NCBI GenBank assembly: GCA_937902525.1
Contig: CALEKV010000178.1
Location: 1-12,291 of the forward strand
From: an uncultured Candidatus Saccharibacteria bacterium
Lineage (GTDB): Bacteria; Patescibacteriota; Saccharimonadia; Saccharimonadales; Saccharimonadaceae
Length of the DNA stretch: 12,291 nucleotides
Direction: 5' to 3'
Part shown: piece after piece, positions 6,512-12,291 of the stretch
Position numbering within the stretch: position 1 is the stretch's first letter
Layout: every line of letters begins with the position of its first letter
Translations under genes and position numbers: made by a program
Notes under the pieces: model-generated
Seen by the model: the letters and a program-made list of their open reading frames with translations, nothing else
Told to the model about the DNA's origin: nothing
Databases searched by the model: none

Positions 6512-7828
6512 CTAGTTGTCGGGGTCGGCGTCGCCTGTAGCGGCGGAACCCGGGTTGGGATCCACGCTATCGGACGAATCGGACGAGTCGCCCTCGCCGG
6601 TGTTGCCGCTTACACCTGGTGCCCAGATGTCCGCGGCGGAGCCGGGGTCGGCCCCGGGGTCGGCAGCTGCCGATTCCCGCGGGGCCGTAGACTCAGCCGC
6701 GCCCGTGGGCGCGCCGGCCTGCCCGTGCTGGCCCGGGGCGTCCGGTCCATCTGGCCCTTTGGGGACCGTGTTGGATGTGGGCTCAGGCGTGGGCTCGGGC
6801 GTGGGTGACTCCGACCCGCCACCAGGTGTGGTGGGGGTAGGGGTCGACTCTGGCGTGGTCGGCGTCGACTCTGGCGTTGTCGGCGTTGGAGGTGTCGTCG
6901 GTGTTGGCGTTCCTCCTGGAACGTCAGGTGCCGTCGGCTCTGCTGGCGACGAAGGGCAGTTGACTTCATCGTCACGCTCCATACCGCTCACGCAAGGGCG
7001 GATGGCTGGGACGGATTCGCGAACGCGCTCGGCAGACTCGCTGCCGGGCTTGTCATACTGGAACCCGCACTCCAGCCGCAACCAGACGTTTTCGCCCGAA
7101 GGCAAGGTGATCTGGAGGACCGTGTAGCCCTCTTCGCGCCAAACGCTATCGTCCCACTCAACGAGCGGGACGCCGTTCGGTCCTTCCACCATGTAGGCGG
7201 AGCCGACGGTCTGGACGCCGAGGTGCTCGATGGACACCTTGCTCTCGGCGAGCAGGTCGCGGAGCTGCTGCACGTAGTTCATACGCGCCTCGCAGTCCGC
7301 GACCAACTCCTCCGACAGCTGTTGCTGACTGGCCTTGCCGTCCTGGCGGATGCCAAGGACGTTAAGGTTTTCGCCAAACAGCGCTGTGTCGAGTGCGTTC
7401 CGGCGGAGGAACTCCTCCAGAACGGCGTCGACACCGTCGTCCTCCACCGCTGGCCCAAAGGCGCGCGGGCTCACTTTGTCAGCGTCAAGCGCAAAAAAGT
7501 GTGTCTCGCACACCTCGGGCGTTTGCGTTTGCGTAGGTGTGGGTGTGGGAGTAGGCGTTGGGGGCGGCGAGTCGGTGCCGCAGTTGGCATCAGCCAACTG
7601 TGTCTCCAGCTCACCCCGCTGTGTCTCCAAGTCTGCTTTGGCGTCACTGCCAGGTAGGGCGGTCGAAATCCGACCGTCCGTCCAGGCGATAGCCGAACGG
7701 ATTTGGTTACACAGGGGGCCGGTCCAGGCCTCTTTTTGGGTGCCGTACCAGAAGGCGCCAGCCCCCAGCACGGTTGCCAACATTACCGCAAGAGCGGTGA
7801 TTATGGCGTTTGTGCGCTGGTTGCGCAT
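6512..7828 (-). CDS. Exported or membrane-anchored Pro/Thr-rich protein of unknown function, GC-rich
   Basis: This 438-aa protein is not recognised. It has a short basic N-terminus, a membrane or signal segment (about residues 8-27), a small domain with Cys 40 and 83, a Pro-Thr linker (88-104), and then a folded domain (about 107-291) with Cys 107, 179, 254, 279 and 291. The tail (about 292-438) is disordered. It starts with T-P repeats (307-335), continues with a Gly/Pro stretch resembling short collagen-like triplets (about 358-370), and ends acidic and Asp/Ser-rich. There is no LPxTG, so it would stay anchored by its N-terminal helix unless cleaved. Cysteines and export suggest disulfides. 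ATG 7828 was chosen over upstream ATG 7939 because AGGAGG lies nine bases before it and the longer frame would overlap the upstream gene by 98 bases. Codon choice is strongly G/C-ending, unlike rpsA, infB or the 864-aa gene. Confidence 0.8.
   Translation of the reverse strand: MRNQRTNAIITALAVMLATVLGAGAFWYGTQKEAWTGPLCNQIRSAIAWTDGRISTALPGSDAKADLETQRGELETQLADANCGTDSPPPTPTPTPTPTQTQTPEVCETHFFALDADKVSPRAFGPAVEDDGVDAVLEEFLRRNALDTALFGENLNVLGIRQDGKASQQQLSEELVADCEARMNYVQQLRDLLAESKVSIEHLGVQTVGSAYMVEGPNGVPLVEWDDSVWREEGYTVLQITLPSGENVWLRLECGFQYDKPGSESAERVRESVPAIRPCVSGMERDDEVNCPSSPAEPTAPDVPGGTPTPTTPPTPTTPESTPTTPESTPTPTTPGGGSESPTPEPTPEPTSNTVPKGPDGPDAPGQHGQAGAPTGAAESTAPRESAAADPGADPGSAADIWAPGVSGNTGEGDSSDSSDSVDPNPGSAATGDADPDN
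6843..6884. repeat. 21-bp tandem repeat in the Thr-Pro linker of the 438-aa gene
   Basis: Two copies of a 21-base unit (6843-6863 and 6864-6884) differ at one base and encode the seven-residue unit P-T-T-P-E-S-T. Degenerate T-P coding sequence extends on both sides (about 6770-6925). Such units commonly vary in copy number by slippage. Confidence 0.75.
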
Positions 7829-7837
7829 GCTTCCCTT

Positions 7838-7843
7838 CCTCCT
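7838..7843 (-). promoter_or_regulatory. Shine-Dalgarno AGGAGG of the 438-aa gene, overlapping the stop of the upstream gene
   Basis: On the minus strand AGGAGG ends nine bases before ATG 7828. It overlaps two bases of the TAG stop (7842-7844) of the 271-aa gene. This decides the start of the 438-aa protein and indicates translational coupling within one operon. Confidence 0.85.
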
Positions 7844-8657
7844 AGCTGTTGGTGGTGTTGGTGGTGGGCTGCGCCGGCCTCGTGTGGCCGGATGCAGCGA
7901 TGAGCGCCACGATGCCACCGACGCCGAGGCCGGCTGCACCGGCTGCCATCAGGGCCTGTAGCACATCGGCGTGACCGAGGGTCACTGCTCCGATGAGCAC
8001 TACGAGAGCCACGATGCCACCGACGATGCCGCCGAGACGCCAGTCGGGACTGGCGTTGTTGGTCGCGCCGTGGGTGACGTACTCCGCCCAGGTTCCCTTG
8101 GTGGGAACGGGCTTGCCGTTTTCGTCACGTTTGGCACTGAGGCCGTAGACATCGAGGTTGCCCTTGATGTCCTCGACCTCGGCGGTCAGTCTCTCGACCG
8201 ATGCTTCGGAGGCAGCCTTGGCAGGCTTGCCGTCCGCACCGTTGGCAAGGAGCGGGTTGATGCCCGCCAGCACCTTGGCGGCGATGGCGTCCGCGTCGAT
8301 GGCGGGTTCGGGCGCCGGCTTCGGCTCGGGTGTTGTGGCGCCACTGGGCTTGGCGCCGGTGACCTTTTTTCGCAACTCATCGGCGGCGTTCTGGAGGCTC
8401 TTGGCCGCCTTGGCGGCGAGAGCGGCATCTCCAGACTTGGTCGTTTTTTCGACCTCGTCGGTGAGTCGCTTTATTTTGGCCTTGTCGGTCGCGGTAGCGA
8501 CTCCTGCCGCCACAGCAGCCTCGAGGGCCTGGTTGGCGTTGTCGAGGTCGTTGAATAGCAGCTCAGCCAGCCTGTCTCGGCCCTTGCGATGAGCGGCTAT
8601 GAGCGCGGCTTCAGTGTCGTCGTTGACTTGGTCGAAGGCGGTGCGGTCTATGGCCAT
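7842..8657 (-). CDS. Alanine-rich helical protein with two C-terminal membrane segments, unknown function
   Basis: This 271-aa protein is not recognised. Residues 1-100 are Ala/Lys/Glu/Asp-rich and strongly helical, with likely coiled-coil character (about 25-100). A Pro-rich linker (103-118) is followed by another helical stretch (120-168). Two membrane segments lie near the end (about 207-227 and 233-255), the second Gly/Ala-rich, and a short Thr/Asn/Pro tail follows. There is no N-terminal signal, so the protein is best drawn as a cytoplasmic coiled coil tethered to the membrane by a C-terminal hairpin. ATG 8657 has AAAGGAG ten bases upstream; the longer frame from ATG 8720 would take in leader sequence without an RBS. 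It is the first gene of a two-gene operon with the 438-aa exported protein and shares its high GC and G/C-ending codons. A joint membrane or envelope role is inferred from position only. Confidence 0.78.
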   Translation of the reverse strand: MAIDRTAFDQVNDDTEAALIAAHRKGRDRLAELLFNDLDNANQALEAAVAAGVATATDKAKIKRLTDEVEKTTKSGDAALAAKAAKSLQNAADELRKKVTGAKPSGATTPEPKPAPEPAIDADAIAAKVLAGINPLLANGADGKPAKAASEASVERLTAEVEDIKGNLDVYGLSAKRDENGKPVPTKGTWAEYVTHGATNNASPDWRLGGIVGGIVALVVLIGAVTLGHADVLQALMAAGAAGLGVGGIVALIAASGHTRPAQPTTNTTNS

Positions 8658-8710
8658 GGTAGGTAGTCTCCTTTGTGTCGATGGCCGGATGGGGTAGGGC
8701 AGCACTTGCC

Positions 8711-8728
8711 GCCCATGCATGCACGGGC
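8711..8728. promoter_or_regulatory. Near-perfect 18-bp palindrome in the leader of the GC-rich operon
   Basis: GCCC-A-TGCATGCA-C-GGGC is symmetric except for one mismatched pair. It lies 54-71 bases upstream of ATG 8657, between the candidate promoter and the gene. It could be an operator or an mRNA hairpin. The short palindrome CCTTG-GT-CAAGG (8745-8756) sits just upstream of it. Confidence 0.35.
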
Positions 8729-8755
8729 GTGCTAGCTGCCTGAACCTTGGTCAAG

Positions 8756-8806
8756 GTCGTAGCAGCAGTAAACCGGTAAGTATTATCAGTTTACTGCTGC
8801 TACGAC
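8756..8806 (-). promoter_or_regulatory. 18-bp perfect inverted repeat enclosing a possible -10 element
   Basis: GTCGTAGCAGCAGTAAAC (8756-8773) and its exact reverse complement (8789-8806) flank a 15-base spacer. On the minus strand the spacer holds GATAAT (8787-8782), five of six to a -10 box, with only a poor -35 seventeen bases upstream. No U-tract follows on either strand, so it is not a standard terminator. It lies just upstream of the GC-rich operon, where base composition switches to AT-rich. A regulator-binding site around the operon promoter, a structured RNA, or a recombination site are all possible. Confidence 0.55.
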
Positions 8807-8980
8807 AAAAGGAATAGCCTAAATTTACATATAATCAATCACACTACTATTGCGTACGCGGGCTACTATATTAAGCCTAATAGGGCCTAAAAACGCTCAA
8901 GCGCAGCGCAACAGGGGTAAAGTTGTTAAATTTACACCATTACACTGCGTTTGAACGCACTATATATAGCGTACGAATGG
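8807..8980. other. AT-rich intergenic stretch with several short palindromes, no gene seen
   Basis: I see no credible coding frame here. The stretch holds GCGTACGC (8852-8859), TGCGTT-TG-AACGCA (8946-8959) and CTATATATAG (8960-8969), plus two GCCTA-type words near 8874-8890. Their clustering suggests protein-binding sites or a small structured RNA, but nothing recognisable was found. Together with 8658-8806 and 9022-9257 it makes a 600-base gap between the divergent operons. Confidence 0.4.
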
Positions 8981-9021
8981 ATGAAATAGTATGATTTGAC
9001 ACTAATACCAAGTTATTAACG
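8981..9021 (+). repeat. Right arm of 41-bp imperfect inverted repeat flanking the GC-rich operon
   Basis: The core 8981-9004 (ATGAAATA-G-TATGATTTGACACTA) mirrors 6426-6449 with a single mismatch. The similarity runs on to TTAACG at 9021. Read outward it contains TTGACA (8996-9001), but no -10 box stands at the expected distance. It lies 237 bases before the start of the 864-aa gene. The flanks beyond both arms show no obvious target-site duplication. Confidence 0.8.
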
Positions 9022-9180
9022 TGCCTCACTTCAACATGTAAGATTTATTTGCTTATCCACCTCAAGACTCGCACGCTGTTGATAGTTATTAATTTATCAC
9101 AAAAACACAAAAAAGTCAATATATCATTACATAAATAATCATAAGTGCAACAAAGGGCGGTCAGTAAATTATTAAAATGC

Positions 9181-9209
9181 TTGCGTTTTTTTAAGCGCAG
9201 CTGTACTAT
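9181..9209 (+). promoter_or_regulatory. Possible sigma-70-type promoter of the 864-aa gene
   Basis: TTGCGT (9181-9186) and TACTAT (9204-9209) are 17 bases apart, matching consensus at three and four of six positions. The predicted start near 9216 leaves a leader of about 40 bases. The region between 9022 and 9180 is AT-rich and holds no other element I can support. Confidence 0.4.
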
Positions 9210-9257
9210 ATGTGTAAAAGTTGAGATAAATAAACACAAACATAAGGATAAGATTGT

Positions 9258-11852
9258 ATGGCGGAAAAAATACTAGTAACAGAACCTTTAAGTCCAGAAG
9301 ATGTTGAGCAGTCTCTTAAAGGAACCTCTGAAAGCATAAAACGCCGTACCATGGAACTGCCTGATGGTAAAAAAATATACATTAATTATGAAAATAATAA
9401 AGAGGTTACTTTTTCCGTAACTTCGCCAGGAAAAAGCCCCGAATATCAGACTTTGTCAAGGAGTGATTTTGACGCATTGGTAAATGAATTTGAAGCTTCG
9501 CTTAATCAAGGCCCATCCGCTACAAAGGCGGCTGGTGAGGTGGATATTAGTGAGCCTAAGCCTGCTGAAGAACCTAGCTCCGAAGGTAAAGGTAGTGAAA
9601 ATCTGAATAGTGCGGTACCAGCTCCTGCCGAAAACAACGGAGTTTTGCGCGTAGCTAAGGCTGAGGTAACGTCAGATCCTGGCGCCAAAGTTGAAGAAGG
9701 AACCGACCTCAATGGTCAAGGTGGTGTCACTGAAAATAGCGGACCTGATGCTCTTAACACAGATACAGAAGCGGAGCAATCTATTGATTATCGCTCGATT
9801 AAGCCCGGAGATAGAGTGAAATCAAAAAAACCGAGTGCGGCTGGTATAGCAGAGCTGACGGTTTCTGCGGTGCGGGAAAATATGCGCACTGGAAAAATGG
9901 AGTATACGCTTTCAGATATAAACACGAAAAACGGTGGTGAAACGGCGCATGTGTGGGCGACACAAGATGATATCATAGCCCATGAAGCTGTATTGCAAAA
10001 TGAGGTACCCGGGCAGACCCCTGGTGCGACAGAAATACCGGTGCAGCCGGTAGAAACCGGCTCCGCTAAAGCCGAATTGACGCCTCGCACGCTTGACGAA
10101 GCTAGGGCTGAGTTAGCAGCGGCTCGCAACGAGTATGGTGATTTGGAAGACAAGCAGAGCGACAAAGCTGGGGAGTTGCGATCGAAAATCCAAGAGTTAA
10201 GTCAAGAAGTTGTCAACTGGGCTGAGAACCATCCTGATGCGAAGGCTAGTGAGACAGAGGTGGCAGAAGGAGATGCTGTAGCAAAGAAGCCACTTACAAA
10301 TTCAGAAATCTTTTTAAGTACGCAAATCGAGGCCCTAGAAAAAGCAAAAGCCGATAAATGGGCTGAGCTCGAAGCCTTGGATTTTGAAGATAAGGCAGGT
10401 GAAAAGGGCGCAGAATTACGCCAGCAGATTAAGGACTTGGACTCTCAGATTAATGAAGCCAAGGAAACCTTTGCAAAACAACCTGGTAAAACAGCTGACA
10501 AAGCCGAAGAAGAAGGCGTCGAAAAGAAAGACGATACCGCTAAAAAAGAAGCTGCTAAAGCGGAAAAAGATATACGTGATAGTATAGCTGAAGCCGAAAC
10601 GAGGCGTGTAGCTGCACTCGAAAAGTACGCTAAGGCAAAAGCCGATTACGACACTCGCGGCATGATTATAACCTTTGGCCACAGTAGGCGTAAAGAAGCG
10701 ATGGAGGTGGCAGCCAAAGAGTTGAAGCAGGTTGAGTTGGAGTATGCGACAAAGTTGAGTACTAAAAAAAGGGAGGCTGGTTTATTTGAGGGTGAAGGCA
10801 TACAACAGGAGCAGCAGGTAAGTGATGACATATTTAATCAATTGCGAGCAATGGCGACCGACAGGCGCAATAAATATGTGACCGAGCGTTTAGTAAGGAT
10901 GGAACCCGAAAACCAAAAGTGGCACGAAAAGGCCTATTTGAAAGTGGGCAACATGCTTAACAAAGGTGGCAAGGTATGGCGAGCACTAAAGAGTGGCGGG
11001 ATTGGCGCTGGGATTGGAGCGGTTAAGGGTGCTGCCGTAGCCCTAACCGGTGTGACGATGCCTGCCGTATTGGCATTTGGTGCCTTAACCACCGCCGGTA
11101 GCTTTGCTGTTGGTACGGCCGCTCGTAAGGCAAGTCTTAACCAGGCATTTAAGGAAAAAGTAGCCGGCATAAACACCAGTGGCGTGGAGGGTGTTATGAA
11201 TGACGAGCAATTTGCTAAGTTCATGCAGGAAATGCGGCGAAGCGGCATTAAGTCCCAGGATAGCCTTGCTGGTAGGCTTGTGGACCGCATGCACAATGAA
11301 ACGGCAGCTGTAAGTGAAAAAGAAATAAAGGATAGTCGTATTGCTGGGCGAAGGGCGATGTCAGCATACGCAGTTGGCTCGGTACTTGGCGGTCTTGTCA
11401 GTGGCGGAGCTACAAACTGGTTGCAGGGTAGGTTTGCTGAGGTGCAAGGTGTCCACCAAGCTACGCCCGCAACTAGTCAGGCAAACATGGGTGACTTTAA
11501 AAAGCTTGAGTATCCAAGTATTGATAGCCTTGATCATGAAGGCGTACCCAACCTTAACCTTGGCGCCGATATAGATATCAGTGAAGGTGGCTTAGAGCAA
11601 CTCGACGAGCTATATCATAACAATGGTATTGATGTTAGCAAGCTGACGGGTTCGGACAAGCTGCAGATTTGGGACGATCTTACTAGAGATACGCAAGACC
11701 TTTATGCTGGGAATGGTACGGCTGGGGATGTATATATGATGGCAGACGGCCATAACGGCATTAACGCGCCAAATCCGGGTAATTCATGGAACCCAGATGT
11801 TGCACAGTCGGCAATAAAAAAAGCTAAGGCAATTCTTGCCAGTAGGGGGTAG
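9258..11852 (+). CDS. Large coiled-coil protein with glycine-zipper-like hydrophobic region, unknown function
   Basis: This 864-aa protein is not recognised. The N-terminal region (1-85) is a mixed small domain, then an acidic Pro/Glu/Ser linker (86-175). A compact beta-rich domain beginning IKPGDRVKSKKP (181-192) spans about 178-240. Long Ala/Lys/Glu helices with coiled-coil character occupy about 278-325, 350-408 and 420-500. Two of them share a motif K-x-x-E-L-R-x-x-I at 303-311 and 383-391, exactly 80 residues apart. A Gly/Ala hydrophobic stretch (580-622, with G-I-G-A-G-I-G) and a second one (702-721) could enter a membrane. The C-terminal 140 residues are soluble and acidic. No signal peptide or LPxTG is seen. 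Start ATG 9258 has AAGGA nine bases upstream. It is cotranscribed with the 139-aa gene. Possible roles are a structural, secreted or membrane-active protein; none is proven. Confidence 0.85.
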   Translation: MAEKILVTEPLSPEDVEQSLKGTSESIKRRTMELPDGKKIYINYENNKEVTFSVTSPGKSPEYQTLSRSDFDALVNEFEASLNQGPSATKAAGEVDISEPKPAEEPSSEGKGSENLNSAVPAPAENNGVLRVAKAEVTSDPGAKVEEGTDLNGQGGVTENSGPDALNTDTEAEQSIDYRSIKPGDRVKSKKPSAAGIAELTVSAVRENMRTGKMEYTLSDINTKNGGETAHVWATQDDIIAHEAVLQNEVPGQTPGATEIPVQPVETGSAKAELTPRTLDEARAELAAARNEYGDLEDKQSDKAGELRSKIQELSQEVVNWAENHPDAKASETEVAEGDAVAKKPLTNSEIFLSTQIEALEKAKADKWAELEALDFEDKAGEKGAELRQQIKDLDSQINEAKETFAKQPGKTADKAEEEGVEKKDDTAKKEAAKAEKDIRDSIAEAETRRVAALEKYAKAKADYDTRGMIITFGHSRRKEAMEVAAKELKQVELEYATKLSTKKREAGLFEGEGIQQEQQVSDDIFNQLRAMATDRRNKYVTERLVRMEPENQKWHEKAYLKVGNMLNKGGKVWRALKSGGIGAGIGAVKGAAVALTGVTMPAVLAFGALTTAGSFAVGTAARKASLNQAFKEKVAGINTSGVEGVMNDEQFAKFMQEMRRSGIKSQDSLAGRLVDRMHNETAAVSEKEIKDSRIAGRRAMSAYAVGSVLGGLVSGGATNWLQGRFAEVQGVHQATPATSQANMGDFKKLEYPSIDSLDHEGVPNLNLGADIDISEGGLEQLDELYHNNGIDVSKLTGSDKLQIWDDLTRDTQDLYAGNGTAGDVYMMADGHNGINAPNPGNSWNPDVAQSAIKKAKAILASRG

Positions 11853-11858
11853 AGTATA

Positions 11859-12278
11859 ATGTTTACGATTGATGATGATTTTTTGGCAAGCGTGGGGTAT
11901 GATACTGCAAGCCTTAGCGACGAAAAAAGGCAGCAATATATTGCTGAGATGACAGAAGAATTAAATGCCCGCGTCAGCGATCGCTTTTTGAACGAAATTG
12001 ATAACGATCAGGTGGATGAAATGCATGAGATTCAGGAAAACCCAGATAGAGCACGGGCCTGGTTAGCGGAATTCCATAATGATTACCGCAATAGACACGA
12101 ATTTAAGGAAGTGGCACAGGTTGTGGACGAAGACGAGGCGGTGACATTCTATGCAGTCGCATTGTGGATGCGATATGCGGTGCCCGGCTATGGCAAGATT
12201 GTGCAGGAAGAGCTGGAAGCGTATCATACTGAATTAGTGGAGCTACGCAAAAGTGTAAATGATGTCATTGGCGTATAA
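11859..12278 (+). CDS. Small acidic DUF5663-like protein
   Basis: This 139-aa protein begins MFTIDDDFLASVGYDTASL, followed by a helix with S-D-E-K-R-Q-Q-Y-I-A-E-M (about 20-31). The segment L-N-A-R-V-S-D-R-F-L (35-44) then leads into D-N-D-Q-V-D-E-M. This is the layout I associate with DUF5663, a small helical family common in Patescibacteria and of unknown role; the link is by pattern and not by a search. Residues 66-100 are helical and include the hydrophobic VTFYAVALWMRYAV (94-107), too polar at its edges to be a sure membrane span. The gene follows the 864-aa gene by six bases, and its RBS AGGGGG (11844-11849) lies inside the end of that gene, so the two are likely coupled and may form a pair. 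It ends TAA at 12278, and no terminator is visible in the remaining 13 bases. Confidence 0.8.
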   Translation: MFTIDDDFLASVGYDTASLSDEKRQQYIAEMTEELNARVSDRFLNEIDNDQVDEMHEIQENPDRARAWLAEFHNDYRNRHEFKEVAQVVDEDEAVTFYAVALWMRYAVPGYGKIVQEELEAYHTELVELRKSVNDVIGV

Positions 12279-12291
12279 AGTCATGACGTAT

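Noticed and set aside
7335-7961. Plus-strand 208-codon open frame antisense to the GC-rich operon
   Set aside because: High GC removes stop codons from opposing frames. The translation is low-complexity Gly/Val/Ser, runs across the junction of the two minus-strand genes, and lacks the clear RBS that both of those have.
7971-8558. Plus-strand 195-codon open frame
   Set aside because: It is a shadow of the 271-aa gene: Gly/Leu/Val-rich, no RBS, opposite to a coherent coiled-coil and membrane protein.
6512-8657. Contamination or assembly chimera as the source of the GC-rich block
   Set aside because: Possible in principle, but both repeat arms lie in AT-rich native-type DNA and the right junction is not abrupt at a gene end. 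This cannot be excluded without read coverage data, so it is noted here and not claimed.
6409-9021. Insertion sequence with terminal repeats
   Set aside because: No transposase, recombinase or integrase gene lies between the arms, and no target-site duplication is visible. It was kept as an inverted repeat and not called an IS element.
9045-9239. Minus-strand 64-codon open frame in the intergenic gap
   Set aside because: Composition is Leu/Cys/Phe-rich as expected from random AT-rich DNA. There is no RBS, and it overlaps the promoter region of the 864-aa gene.

Overview
The window looks like a chromosomal segment of a Candidatus Saccharibacteria (TM7)/Patescibacteria-type organism. This is inferred from a compact IF-2 with almost no N-terminal extension, a four-repeat S1 protein beside it, several LPxTG-type wall proteins with very short cytoplasmic tails, a DUF5663-like small protein, and mid-GC base composition over most of its length. 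No rRNA, tRNA, CRISPR array or recognisable transposase gene was seen.

Layout. (1) 1-1252, minus strand: a short ROK-family sugar kinase-like gene. Its 3' end overlaps the start of an HELGH zinc metallopeptidase with a zinc-ribbon tail, which runs off the left edge. A textbook terminator hairpin lies in the overlap zone, inside the peptidase reading frame. (2) 1253-4914, plus strand: a small LPKTG surface protein with its own promoter, then rpsA (four S1 domains) and infB, closed by a bidirectional terminator. (3) 4967-6334, minus strand: a DUF11-type surface protein ending in LPRTG. (4) 6409-9021: a conspicuously GC-rich two-gene operon on the minus strand. It encodes a 271-aa coiled-coil protein with two C-terminal membrane segments and a 438-aa exported, cysteine-containing, Pro/Thr-rich protein. 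The operon is bracketed by a 41-bp imperfect inverted repeat with a 23/24 core match, and carries its own GC-rich 3' hairpin and an 18-bp perfect inverted repeat upstream. (5) 9258-12278, plus strand: an 864-aa coiled-coil protein with a glycine-zipper-like hydrophobic stretch, followed after 6 bases by a 139-aa acidic DUF5663-like protein.

How it fits together. The rpsA-infB unit is housekeeping translation. Most of the rest appears to be cell-surface biology: two sortase-type substrates, an exported Pro/Thr-rich protein, and a large coiled-coil protein. That would suit an episymbiont that attaches to actinobacterial hosts. The base composition, codon choice and low-complexity style of region 4 look actinobacterial, so acquisition from a host or a host plasmid/phage is an attractive but unproven explanation. 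The flanking inverted repeat is the most unusual structure in the window. It could be the ends of a mobile cassette, or two copies of one outward-facing regulatory site serving the DUF11 gene and the 864-aa gene.
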